Assembly (NCBI RefSeq): GCF_000771745.2
Contig: NZ_JPSL02000040.1
Coordinates: forward strand, 186,001-250,000
DNA: 64,000 bases
DNA from: Thermus filiformis
GTDB lineage: Bacteria > Deinococcota > Deinococci > Deinococcales > Thermaceae
Direction of reading: 5' to 3'
The notes under the pieces are model-generated. The model searched no databases. It saw nothing but the letters and a program-made list of their open reading frames with translations, and was not told the origin of the DNA. Positions 9,031 through 16,141 of the stretch are shown in pieces (position 1 is the stretch's first letter; every line of letters begins with the position of its first letter). A program made the translations under genes and the position numbers.

Positions 9031-9842
9031 AAGAACCACCTCCTTCTTCGGGGCTTTTCCTCTGGGGGAGGTTCCTTTTTTTGCGGGGAAGCGGCCAGGA
9101 GGTCCAGGAAGTCCTTAAGCGGCATCCGCTCCTTGGGGTCCTTGGCCAGGACCCTCCGCAGGCCCCGGTCCAGGGCCGGCTCCAGCCGGGTGGGGGGTGG
9201 AGGGCGGTGGAGGTGGGCCTCCAGGAGGGCCTCGTAGCTTTCCCCCCGGAAGGGCCTCTTCCCCGTCAGGAGCTCGTAGGCCAGGACGCCGAAGCTGTAG
9301 GCGTCCGAGAGGGGGGAGGGGTCCTGGCCCCGGAAGAGCTCGGGGGCCATGTAGTGGGGGCTTCCCACCGTCTCCCCGCCCCGCTCCCCCAGGGGGCGCA
9401 CGGTGCCCAGGTCGCCCAGCTTGTAGACCCCGTTCTTCAGGAAGACGTTCGCCGGCTTCACGTCCTGGTGCAGAAAGCCCCGCTCGTGCAGGAAAAGGAG
9501 GGCCTGGCCCACCGAGAGGAGGGCCCGCCTGGCCTCCTCGAGGGGGAGGGGGCCCTTCTGGAGCCGGGCCTCCAGGTTTTCCGGGCAGTACTCCAGGGCC
9601 AAAAAGGCGTCCTCCCCGTAGGGCTTTCCGAAGAGCCCCCGCACCAGGTGGGGGTGGCGGAGGGTGAGGCTCAGGTTGACCTCCCGGGCGAAGCGCTCCC
9701 GGAGGGCGGGGTCTTGGCGCACCTCCTTCTTGGGAAGCTTCAGGGCCACCTCCTGGCCCCCGCCCTCGGCCAGGAAGACCTGGGCCGTCCGCCCCAGACC
9801 GATGAGCATCTTCAGGTGGAAGTCCTTTCGGGTCAAGGCCAC
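9027..9842 (-). CDS. Hanks-type serine/threonine protein kinase
   Basis: Compact kinase of 271 residues, essentially a kinase domain with a basic C-terminal tail (RRRRWFL). Visible elements are the glycine loop GLGRTAQV (15-22), the ATP lysine K35, helix-C glutamate E54, catalytic loop H125-Q126-D127 with K129 and N132, the metal-binding D144-L145-G146, and MAPE. HQD instead of HRD and DLG instead of DFG are variants, but every catalytic residue is present, so it should be active. There is no transmembrane or PASTA segment, so it is a cytoplasmic kinase. The start is GTG 9842 with GGAGG four bases upstream; an in-frame TTG six bases later would have better spacing. It heads an operon with the acyl-CoA synthetase and the TPR/glycosidase-like protein. 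Confidence 0.9.
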   Translation of the reverse strand: MALTRKDFHLKMLIGLGRTAQVFLAEGGGQEVALKLPKKEVRQDPALRERFAREVNLSLTLRHPHLVRGLFGKPYGEDAFLALEYCPENLEARLQKGPLPLEEARRALLSVGQALLFLHERGFLHQDVKPANVFLKNGVYKLGDLGTVRPLGERGGETVGSPHYMAPELFRGQDPSPLSDAYSFGVLAYELLTGKRPFRGESYEALLEAHLHRPPPPTRLEPALDRGLRRVLAKDPKERMPLKDFLDLLAASPQKKEPPPEEKPRRRRWFL

Positions 9843-9897
9843 GCGTCCTCCGAAGCCCTCCAGGGGGGACCGGGGTCGGGGGTATGCCCCTTTTCAG

Positions 9898-9918
9898 GGC
9901 CTGGATGGGGTGGCATTA
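9898..9918 (-). repeat. Truncated palindromic repeat at a stop codon
   Basis: GGGCCTGGATGGGGTGGCATTA on the plus strand is one half of the palindromic repeat. Read in the direction of the UPF0173 gene it is TAATGCCACCCCATCC, and its first three bases are that gene's TAA stop. Confidence 0.7.
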
Positions 9919-10590
9919 GTCCAGGCGCAGGCTCTCCCCCGGGGCAAGGGCCACCCCCTCCACGCCCAGCGCCCCGGCCTCGCGGGCGAAGGCCGCCCCG
10001 TCCTGCTGGATGGGAGGGAAGGTGTTGTAGTGGATGGGCACCACCTTCTTGGGCCGGAGGAGTTCCAAGGCCTTCAGGGCGTCCTTGGGCCCCATGGTAA
10101 AGTGGTCCCCGATGGGCAGGAGGGCCAGGTCCAGGCCCAGCTCCCCGATGAGGCGCATGTCGGAGAAGAGGGCGGTGTCCCCCGCGTGGTAGATCCGCTT
10201 GCCCCCGAACTCCACCACCACCCCCATGGGCATTCCCCCGTAGGTGCCGTCGGGGAAGCTAGAGGAGTGCCAGGCGGGGGTCCACTTGAGCCAGCCGCCC
10301 TCAAACCGGTACGTCCCCCCAATGTTCATGGGAATGCTCTTCGCCCCATGCTTCTCCGCGTAGGTGGCGATCTCAAAGGTGGAGACCACCACCCCGCCCT
10401 TCTTGGAGAGGGCCACCGCGTCCCCGAAGTGGTCCCCGTGGGCGTGGGTGACCAGGATCAGGTCCGCCCGGACCTCCTCCACCCCCAGGGCGGCCCGGGG
10501 GTTTCCGGTCAGGAAGGGGTCTATCACGATCCGCGTCCGGCCGTCCGTCAGTAGAACCGCCGAGTGGCCGATGTACCTGACCTCCACCAT
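9916..10590 (-). CDS. UPF0173 family metal-dependent hydrolase
   Basis: Metallo-beta-lactamase fold protein of 224 residues. The metal-binding motif THAHGDHFGDAV is present, with further ligands in YHAGDTALFSDM and PIHYNTFP at the C-terminus, the pattern of the UPF0173/UlaG-like family. The substrate is unknown. The start ATG 10590 is preceded by AAAGGAGG and, further up, a TATAGT -10-like box (plus-strand ACTATA 10611-10616). The stop codon is part of a truncated palindromic repeat. It is transcribed alone; the kinase operon on the same strand begins about 70 bases downstream. Confidence 0.9.
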   Translation of the reverse strand: MVEVRYIGHSAVLLTDGRTRIVIDPFLTGNPRAALGVEEVRADLILVTHAHGDHFGDAVALSKKGGVVVSTFEIATYAEKHGAKSIPMNIGGTYRFEGGWLKWTPAWHSSSFPDGTYGGMPMGVVVEFGGKRIYHAGDTALFSDMRLIGELGLDLALLPIGDHFTMGPKDALKALELLRPKKVVPIHYNTFPPIQQDGAAFAREAGALGVEGVALAPGESLRLD

Positions 10591-11013
10591 AAAGGCCTCC
10601 TTTCCCCCTCACTATACCGGAAGCCCCCTGGGGTCACCCTTTTCTCCCGTTTCCTTCGCACGCATGACCCCGTCAAGGAGCTTGGAAAAGGCTTTACCGG
10701 GGCCCCCAGCTTGGCGCAAGCCAAGCTGGGGTGGTATCAGGGGACACACCCCCAGGCGGGGGGTTCGGGGAAGGGTTTTTCTGGACGGGGAATACCCTTT
10801 TCTCCCTTTCGCATACGTGGTTTCGTCTACGTGGTTTCGTCAGAGGGCTTGGGCAAGGCTTTGCCGGGGCCCCCATCCTGGCGCCAGCTAGGATGGGGTG
10901 GTTTACCGGGGCCCCCCGTCCCGGCTTGCGCTGGGACGGGGTGGCTTGAAGACCGAGGGCAGAGTATCCCTCTGCTACGGAAAAGAGAGGGCGGCCGCGG
11001 TAAACTGGCCCTT
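10591..11013. repeat. Repeat-filled intergenic region
   Basis: No credible gene lies in these 423 bases. Two copies of a composite module are present: ACCCTTTTCTCCC (10636-10648 and 10794-10806), variable spacer, a GCTTGGxxAAGGCTTTxCC block, then the palindromic hairpin element (10695-10739 with stem AGCTTGGC/GCCAAGCT; 10861-10905 with stem ATCCTGGC). A third hairpin copy follows directly (10903-10946, stem GTCCC/GGGAC). In the second module the spacer contains a perfect tandem 14-mer, TACGTGGTTTCGTC, at 10814-10827 and 10828-10841. The region ends at the promoter of the small gene at 11014. Confidence 0.8.
11001..11006 (+). promoter_or_regulatory. Leaderless -10 box for the 11014 gene
   Basis: TAAACT fits TANNNT and ends seven bases before the GTG at 11014, the spacing expected of a leaderless transcript. 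Confidence 0.5.
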
Positions 11014-11220
11014 GTGGAGAGGGACGACCTCCTGGAAAAGCTCGGGCAGTACCTGGTCTGGCGGATCGGCAAGCCGGAGGACGAGGAGGTCCTGGTGGTG
11101 CGGGTGGGCCCCCCCTCGGCCCTTCCCCGCTTCGCAATGCGGCGCCTTTTGAACGTCTCCGACCGGGAGGCGGAGGCGCTTTGGAAGGCGGGCAAGGTGC
11201 GGGTGGAGTGGGTGGAGTGA
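11014..11220 (+). CDS. Small conserved protein, DUF3248-like
   Basis: Protein of 68 residues (starts V/M-E-R-D-D-L-L-E-K-L-G). It resembles the small Deinococcota-specific family annotated DUF3248, though I recognise it only by general appearance and context. It is a soluble alpha/beta protein with no membrane segment or cysteine cluster. The start at GTG 11014 is chosen because a TANNNT box lies seven bases upstream; the reading frame remains open further upstream only through repeat DNA. TGATG at 11218-11222 couples it to the next gene. Function unknown. Confidence 0.75.
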   Translation: MERDDLLEKLGQYLVWRIGKPEDEEVLVVRVGPPSALPRFAMRRLLNVSDREAEALWKAGKVRVEWVE

Positions 11221-11609
11221 TGCTGGAGCGGAGCTTCGTCCTCACCCTGCCGGGCCGCCTGGCCGACCTCGAGCCGGAGCGCCTCCTCCAGGCCCCCCCC
11301 TTCCGCCGCGTGGAGCGGACGGGGGACCTCCTCAAGGGGGAGCTGGTGGCTGAGAACCTCCTCTTCGGTGAGGTGGCCCTGCCCTTCGCCAGCCGCCTCG
11401 AGGGGAGCCGCCTCCTCTCCCTCCCCCTCGAGCCCCCCTACGCGGAGCTCTTCGGTGAAGCGGAGGAGGGGGAGGCCCTGACCCTCCGCCTCACCCTCCG
11501 CCTCCACTTCCCCCCGGGGTCCAAGTGGGGGGGGCGGGCCTTCACAACCCTCGCGGAGAGGATCCTGGACCGGGCCCTGGAAAGGGCTTTGGCCCGCTAC
11601 TCGGGCTGA
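11220..11609 (+). CDS. Conserved hypothetical protein, DUF3809-like
   Basis: Protein of 129 residues, MLERSFVLTLPGRL at the N-terminus and a helical, Arg/Glu-rich C-terminus (AERILDRALERALARY). The pattern of two beta-rich halves and position next to a DUF3248-like gene suggests the Deinococcota family DUF3809; function unknown. The ATG overlaps the upstream TGA by one base (TGATG), so the two are co-translated. Its TGA stop is the first codon of a palindromic repeat (TGATACCCCATCC). Confidence 0.75.
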   Translation: MLERSFVLTLPGRLADLEPERLLQAPPFRRVERTGDLLKGELVAENLLFGEVALPFASRLEGSRLLSLPLEPPYAELFGEAEEGEALTLRLTLRLHFPPGSKWGGRAFTTLAERILDRALERALARYSG

Positions 11610-11691
11610 TACCCCATCCGGGCGCGGGGCCTGGCTGGGGTGGTATTCCCGGGGCCCCCATCCTTGCGCCAGCCAGGATGGGGTGGTGTTA
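11607..11691. repeat. Two abutting palindromic repeats between convergent genes
   Basis: A degenerate copy (11607-11647) is followed by a full copy (11646-11691, stem ATCCTTGC.../GCCAGGAT). The left end supplies the TGA stop of the upstream plus-strand gene; the right end (TAACACCACCCCATCC on the minus strand) supplies the TAA stop of rlmO. The pair fills the whole gap between the convergent genes. Confidence 0.8.
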
Positions 11692-12843
11692 GCCCACCAC
11701 CTGGAAGACGGCGAACTTCAGGTACTGGGTCTCGGGCACGTTGAGCAGGACCGGGTGGTCAAAGGGCTGCCCCCCCTTGTGGACGAGGCGGAGGAGGCGG
11801 TGGGCGTCCTGGGCGGCCTCCTGGACCATTTGCATAAAGAGGGGCTCCGTCAGGTGGTGGCTGCAGCTGGCGGTGGCCAGGATGCCCCCCTCCCGGAGGA
11901 GCTTGATGGCCCGGAGGTTCACCTCCTTGTAGGCCCGGTAGGCCCGCTCCAGGTCCTGCTTCCGCTTGGCAAAGGCGGGGGGGTCTAGGACCACCAGGTC
12001 GTAGCTTTTGCCTGCTTTTTCCTCCTCCCGGAGGAAGTCAAAGGCGTTGGCCCGCACCGTCCGCACCCTCAGGTGCACCTCGTTCAGCCGGGCGTTCTCC
12101 TTGGCCCGCTCCAGGGCGTCCTCGGAGGAGTCCACCGCCACCACCTCCTGGAAGCCCAGGGCCAGATGGAGGGCGAAGGAGCCGTGGTAGCTGAAGACGT
12201 CCAGGGCCTTTTCCCCCGAGAAGCGCTCCATGTACACCCGGTTCTCCCGCTGGTCCAAAAAGGCCCCCGTCTTCTGGCCGGTGTACAGGTCCACCCAGTA
12301 CCTCACCCGGCCCTCCTGGATGACCACGTGCTCGGGCACCGGACCGAAGAGGGGCTTCACCTCCAAGGGGAGGCCCTCCAGGGTCCGGACCTTCACGTCG
12401 CCACGCGCCAGTAGGCTTTTCAGGTGGGGCCTCAGGGCCTCGGCGATCCGGGGGAGGAGGGGCTCGAGGGCCCCGGCCGTGACCTGGACCACCCCGTGCC
12501 CCGCGTAGGCGTCCACCACCAGCCCGGGCAGGAGGTCCCCCTCCGCGTGGACCAGCCGGTACCCGCCCTCGGGGTCGGCCTCGAGGTGGGGAAGCCGCCT
12601 CTTAAGGGCCCGGTCCAGGTTCTCCAGAAGGGCCTCCACCGGGTCCGCGGCCGGCCGGAAGCGGAAGGCCCGCACCGTCAGGTCGCTCTTGGGGTTGTAG
12701 AGGGCCCAGGCTAAAAACCGCTTCCCCCAGTAGACGGGGAAGAGGCCCGCCTCCTCTGGTCCAGAGAGGACGTCCCGCCGGAAGACCCAAAGGTGACGGT
12801 TAAGAAGCCGCTCGGCCCCTCGCTCGTTGACCAAAACCTTCAC
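11689..12843 (-). CDS. rlmO: 23S rRNA (cytosine) methyltransferase RlmO/RlmI-like
   Basis: SAM-dependent rRNA methyltransferase of 384 residues. It has an N-terminal PUA-like domain ([20 protein letters not shown]), a central domain with [14 protein letters not shown], a Rossmann SAM-binding region ([16 protein letters not shown]) and the catalytic motifs [10 protein letters not shown] and TASCSHH of m5C methyltransferases. In Thermus thermophilus the close relative RlmO methylates 23S C1942. GTG 12843 is chosen over the ATG at 12900: TATACT (plus-strand AGTATA 12850-12855) ends six bases upstream, the leaderless arrangement, and the 19 residues before it are promoter DNA. The promoter is divergent from, and overlaps, the V/A-ATPase promoter. 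Confidence 0.88.
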   Translation of the reverse strand: MKVLVNERGAERLLNRHLWVFRRDVLSGPEEAGLFPVYWGKRFLAWALYNPKSDLTVRAFRFRPAADPVEALLENLDRALKRRLPHLEADPEGGYRLVHAEGDLLPGLVVDAYAGHGVVQVTAGALEPLLPRIAEALRPHLKSLLARGDVKVRTLEGLPLEVKPLFGPVPEHVVIQEGRVRYWVDLYTGQKTGAFLDQRENRVYMERFSGEKALDVFSYHGSFALHLALGFQEVVAVDSSEDALERAKENARLNEVHLRVRTVRANAFDFLREEEKAGKSYDLVVLDPPAFAKRKQDLERAYRAYKEVNLRAIKLLREGGILATASCSHHLTEPLFMQMVQEAAQDAHRLLRLVHKGGQPFDHPVLLNVPETQYLKFAVFQVVG

Positions 12844-12849
12844 CGTCTG

Positions 12850-12878
12850 AGTATACTTAAGCGGGGCTCGGTTGACAC
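12850..12878 (-). promoter_or_regulatory. rlmO leaderless promoter
   Basis: On the minus strand GTGTCA (12878-12873), a 17-base spacer and TATACT (12855-12850) precede GTG 12843 by six bases. The -35 bases coincide with the -35 of the opposing ATPase promoter. Confidence 0.65.
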
Positions 12879-12900
12879 CCCCGGGGGCCCCAGGTATCAT
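12872..12900 (+). promoter_or_regulatory. V/A-ATPase operon promoter
   Basis: TTGACA (12872-12877), exactly 17 bases, TATCAT (12895-12900): a near-consensus sigma-A promoter. The predicted start near 12907 gives a leader of about 38 bases with AAAGGAGG before atpG. Confidence 0.85.
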
Positions 12901-12944
12901 GTGCGGGGGTTGCGTTTGCGCATCTTTTCACGAAAGGAGGGAGC

Positions 12945-13259
12945 GTGGCAGGCCTGGGACTTATCAAGAGCCTTGCGGAGAAGGAGCGGGAGCTTCTGGC
13001 CCGCCTCGAGGCCGCCAAGGAGGAGGCGGCCCTTCTCCTGAAGAAGGCGGAGGAGGAGGCGGGCCTTATCCTCTCCAGGGCCGAGGAGGAGGCCAGGGCC
13101 CTGGAGGAGCGGTACAGGGCTGAGGAGAAGGCCAAGGCGGAGGCCATCCTGGCCGAGGCCAGGGTGCGGGCGGAGGAGGAGGCTAAGAGGATCAAGTCCG
13201 AGGCCGCCCCCCGGCTTTCCGCTTTGGTGGACGAGCTCATCCGGGAGGTCTTGCCGTGA
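12945..13259 (+). CDS. atpG: V/A-type ATPase subunit G (peripheral stalk)
   Basis: Coiled-coil protein of 104 residues, Ala/Glu/Arg/Lys-rich throughout (repeated EEEA-type heptads), beginning AGLGLIKSLAEKERELLARL. With subunit E it forms the peripheral stalks that hold the catalytic head still relative to the membrane subunit I. The start is GTG 12945, preceded by AAAGGAGG. It is first of nine genes in the order known from Thermus thermophilus (G-I-L-E-C-F-A-B-D), and overlaps atpI (GTGA at 13256-13259). The sequence alone is low complexity, so position in the operon decides the name. Confidence 0.92.
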   Translation: MAGLGLIKSLAEKERELLARLEAAKEEAALLLKKAEEEAGLILSRAEEEARALEERYRAEEKAKAEAILAEARVRAEEEAKRIKSEAAPRLSALVDELIREVLP

Positions 13260-15211
13260 TCGCCCCCATGGAGAAGCTCCTGGTGGCCGCCCCCAAGGGC
13301 CTGGCCCGGGAGCTTCTTCGCGCCCTCCAGGAGGCGGGGGTGGTCCACCTGGAGACCCTCCGGGTGGAGGAGCTTTCCGAGTACCGCCTTTCCCCTGAGG
13401 AGCTGGCGGAGCTCCGGGGCTGGGAGGGGGTGCTGGCGGGCGCGGAGCACACCCTGAACCTGCTGGGCGAGGAGCCCCAGCCCTCCAGGCCCTTTCCCGA
13501 GGGCCTCGAGGCGGCCCAGAAGGCGCTCGCTCCCCTCCAGACCCAGGCCGAGGCCCTTTTGCGGGAGCGGCAGGAGCTGGAGGAGGACCTGGAGCAGGCC
13601 CGGCTCTTCTCCGAGGCCTTCACCCGCCTGGCGGAGATGGCCCACGGCCTGGACGAGAGCCCAAGGCTCCGCGTTTTGGGTTTCCTCCTGAGCGAGAAGG
13701 AGCTTCCCCGGGCCGAGGAGGCCCTGAGGGCCGCCCTGGAGGACCGGTTCCTCCTGGCCTCCGAGCCCCTGGGAGGACGGCTCGCCGTGGTGGTGGTCGT
13801 CCACCGAAACGATCTTGAGGAGGCTCGCCTGGCCCTTTCCCGCCAGGGGATCGCCGAGCTCAAGATCCCCCGGTACGCGGACCTTTCCCTCTCCCGCGTG
13901 GCCCGGGCCCTGCGGGAGATCCAAGAGAAGGCCCCCCGGGAGCTTTCCGAGGTGCGGGAGGCCCTCCTCAAGCTCAGGAGGGAGGCCACCCCCACCCTGA
14001 AGGCCCTCTGGACCCGGGCCAAGGACGAGGTGGCCCGGCTAAAGGCCCTTCAGGAGTTGGCCGCGGGCCGGTTCGGCCTCGCCCTCATGGGGTACCTGCC
14101 CCAGAAGGAGAAGCCCCGGGTGGAGGAGGCCCTGGCCCGCTTCAAGGACCGGCTGGTCTACGCCTTTGAGCCGGTGGACGAGCACCACGAGGCGGACCGG
14201 GTGCCCGTCACCCTGGACAACCCCCCCTGGGTCCGGCCGTTTGAGCTCCTCATCTCCTTCCTCAACACCCCCAGGTACGGCACCTACGACCCGAGCCGGG
14301 TCATCGCCCTCTTCTTCCCCTTCTGGTTCGGGATGATCGTGGGGGACATCGGCTACGCCCTGCTCTTCGCCCTGGTGGGCCGCTGGCTTTCCGGCTTCGT
14401 GCGCCGGGGCGAGCCTTTGGTCGTGGACCTCTTCGCCCTCCGGCTCAAGCCCGAGGTCATCGCCAAGCTCACCCAGATGCTCCGCTGGATGGTCTTCTGG
14501 AGCGTGGTCTGGGGGGTGGTCTACGGGGAGTTCTTCGGCACCCTTTTTGAGCACCTGGGGGTCTTCGGCACGCCGGAGCACCCGGGCCTGATCCCCATCC
14601 TCATCCACCGCATCAACACCGCCGAGACCGCCAACCTCCTCATCCTCATCTCGGTGGGCTTCGGGGTCCTTTTGGTCTTCTACGGCCTGGTCCTCCGGGC
14701 CTGGCTGGCCCTCAGGCACCACCACATGAAGCACTTCTGGGAGGGCCTGGGGTACCTGGGGGGGCTCACGGGGCTTTTGGCCCTGGCCTACGCCTATCTG
14801 GGCGGGGTGAGCGCTTCCTGGGTGAACCTCCTCATGCTCCTGGGGTTCGGCGTCTTCCTGGTCTCCGTCCTGGCCAGCCGGATGTGGCTCATGATCCCCG
14901 AGCTGCCCACACAGGCGGGGCACATCCTCTCCTACATCCGTATCTACGCGGTGGGGGCGGCGGGGGGCATTTTGGCCGGGCTTCTCACCGACCTTGGCTT
15001 CGCCCTGGCCGAGCGGCTGGGGCTTTTCGGGGTGGTGCTGGGCATCCTGGTGGCGGGGCTTCTGCACCTCATCATCCTGGTCCTCACCACCTTGGGGCAC
15101 ATGCTCCAGCCCATCCGTCTTCTCTGGGTGGAGTTCTTCACCAAGTTCGGTTTCTACGAAGAGAGCGGCCGGCCTTACAGGCCGTTCAAGAGCGTCCGCG
15201 AGGGCGCGTAA
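13256..15211 (+). CDS. atpI: V/A-type ATPase subunit I (a-type membrane subunit)
   Basis: Protein of 651 residues with a cytoplasmic N-terminal half (coiled coils and alpha/beta lobes, about residues 1-330) and a C-terminal membrane half with roughly eight helices. It forms the half-channels for proton passage against the L ring and anchors the EG stalks. The essential arginine region can be placed in the helix HILSYIRIYAVGAAGG, and HHHMKHFWEG precedes it. The GTG start at 13256 overlaps atpG by four bases. Length and start (M-I-A-P-M-E-K-L) agree with Thermus relatives. Confidence 0.95.
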   Translation: MIAPMEKLLVAAPKGLARELLRALQEAGVVHLETLRVEELSEYRLSPEELAELRGWEGVLAGAEHTLNLLGEEPQPSRPFPEGLEAAQKALAPLQTQAEALLRERQELEEDLEQARLFSEAFTRLAEMAHGLDESPRLRVLGFLLSEKELPRAEEALRAALEDRFLLASEPLGGRLAVVVVVHRNDLEEARLALSRQGIAELKIPRYADLSLSRVARALREIQEKAPRELSEVREALLKLRREATPTLKALWTRAKDEVARLKALQELAAGRFGLALMGYLPQKEKPRVEEALARFKDRLVYAFEPVDEHHEADRVPVTLDNPPWVRPFELLISFLNTPRYGTYDPSRVIALFFPFWFGMIVGDIGYALLFALVGRWLSGFVRRGEPLVVDLFALRLKPEVIAKLTQMLRWMVFWSVVWGVVYGEFFGTLFEHLGVFGTPEHPGLIPILIHRINTAETANLLILISVGFGVLLVFYGLVLRAWLALRHHHMKHFWEGLGYLGGLTGLLALAYAYLGGVSASWVNLLMLLGFGVFLVSVLASRMWLMIPELPTQAGHILSYIRIYAVGAAGGILAGLLTDLGFALAERLGLFGVVLGILVAGLLHLIILVLTTLGHMLQPIRLLWVEFFTKFGFYEESGRPYRPFKSVREGA

Positions 15212-15224
15212 GGGAGGGAAAGAG

Positions 15225-15521
15225 ATGAAGAAGCTAGGGGTTATCTTTGCGGTGATTCTCGGCGCGTTGGCTTTCGCGGCGGAGGAGGCGGCGGCCTCCG
15301 GCGGCTTGGACCGGGGGTTGATCGCCGTGGGCATGGGGCTCGCGGTGGGCCTCGCCGCCCTGGGCACCGGCGTGGCCCAGGCCCGGATCGGGGCCGCGGG
15401 CGTGGGCGCGGTGGCGGAGGACCGGGGGAACTTCGGTACCGCCCTCATCTTCCTCCTGCTTCCCGAGACGCTGGTCATCTTCGGCCTTCTCATCGCCTTC
15501 ATCCTCAACGGCAAGCTCTGA
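15225..15521 (+). CDS. atpL: V/A-type ATPase subunit L (proteolipid, c-type)
   Basis: Protein of 98 residues. An N-terminal hydrophobic stretch ending FAAEEAAASG looks like a cleaved leader, as known for the Thermus proteolipid. The mature hairpin has two helices, the first with a GLAVGLAALGTGVAQARIG glycine pattern and the second with the proton-carrying glutamate in LLPETLV. Multiple copies form the rotor ring. AGGGAGGGAAAG precedes ATG 15225. It is followed by a strong hairpin (15533-15561) before atpE, which could raise L output relative to downstream subunits. Confidence 0.95.
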   Translation: MKKLGVIFAVILGALAFAAEEAAASGGLDRGLIAVGMGLAVGLAALGTGVAQARIGAAGVGAVAEDRGNFGTALIFLLLPETLVIFGLLIAFILNGKL

Positions 15522-15532
15522 GCCCGCTTCCG

Positions 15533-15565
15533 CGCCCCGCCCCCCTGGCGGGGGTGGGGCGGCTT
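15533..15565 (+). terminator. Intra-operon hairpin after atpL
   Basis: CGCCCCGCCCCC (15533-15544), loop CTGGC, GGGGGTGGGGCG (15550-15561): 12 paired bases with one G-U, followed by GCTTT. It lies between the proteolipid gene and the rest of the operon, so it is more likely a partial terminator or mRNA-end stabiliser than a full stop. Confidence 0.65.
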
Positions 15566-15577
15566 TAAAGGAGGAAC

Positions 15578-16138
15578 ATGTCCAAGCTAGAGACGATTCT
15601 GGCCCAGGAGGTGGAGGCCGAGATCGGGCGCCTGAAGCAGGAGGCCGAGGCCAAGGCCCGCGCCTTGGTGGAGGAGGCCCAGACCAAGGCCAAGGCCCTC
15701 CTCGAGGCCAAGGAGCGCCAGCTCAAGGCCCAGCTGGCCCAGGGGGTGAAGCGGGCCGAGAGCGCCGCCGAACTCCTTCTGGCCACCGCCCGCACCCAGG
15801 CCAAGGGGGAGGTGCTGGCCGAGGCCCGGCGGCTCATGGAGGAGCGGCTTCTGGCCCTCCCCAAGGGCGAGGCCTGGCCGGAGGTCCTGCGCCGGCTGGC
15901 CGAGGAGGCCGTGGCGGCCCTTCCCGGGGCGGAGAAGGTGGTGGTGAACCCGGAGGACCTGCCCCACCTCGAGGCCTGGGCCCGGGAGAAGGGGCTGGGG
16001 CTGGAGGCGGACGCTGGCGTCCGGCTCGGGGTGCGGGTCCTTTCGGGCAGGAACCAGGTGGAGAACGCGCTCTTGGAGCGGCTGGACCGGGCCTGGGACC
16101 AGGTCTCCGCCCGGCTGGCCAAGGCGCTTTGGGGCTAG
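15578..16138 (+). CDS. atpE: V/A-type ATPase subunit E (peripheral stalk)
   Basis: Protein of 186 residues: a long N-terminal Ala/Glu/Lys coiled coil (SKLETILAQEVEAEIGRLKQ and on to about residue 100) and a globular C-terminal domain (LPGAEKVVVNPEDLPHL onward) that binds the top of the B subunit. It pairs with G in the two peripheral stalks. TTAAAGGAGGAACATG gives a good ribosome binding site right after the atpL hairpin. Family and operon position both support the name. Confidence 0.94.
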   Translation: MSKLETILAQEVEAEIGRLKQEAEAKARALVEEAQTKAKALLEAKERQLKAQLAQGVKRAESAAELLLATARTQAKGEVLAEARRLMEERLLALPKGEAWPEVLRRLAEEAVAALPGAEKVVVNPEDLPHLEAWAREKGLGLEADAGVRLGVRVLSGRNQVENALLERLDRAWDQVSARLAKALWG

Positions 16139-16141
16139 GTC

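Noticed and set aside
10564-11013. Upstream part of the open frame that ends with the 68-residue gene
   Set aside because: Encoded by repeat elements with no family pattern; the -10 box at 11001 places the start at 11014.
10591-11013. CRISPR-like array
   Set aside because: The repeats are palindromic hairpins of changing stem sequence without regular spacers, and no cas genes are near.
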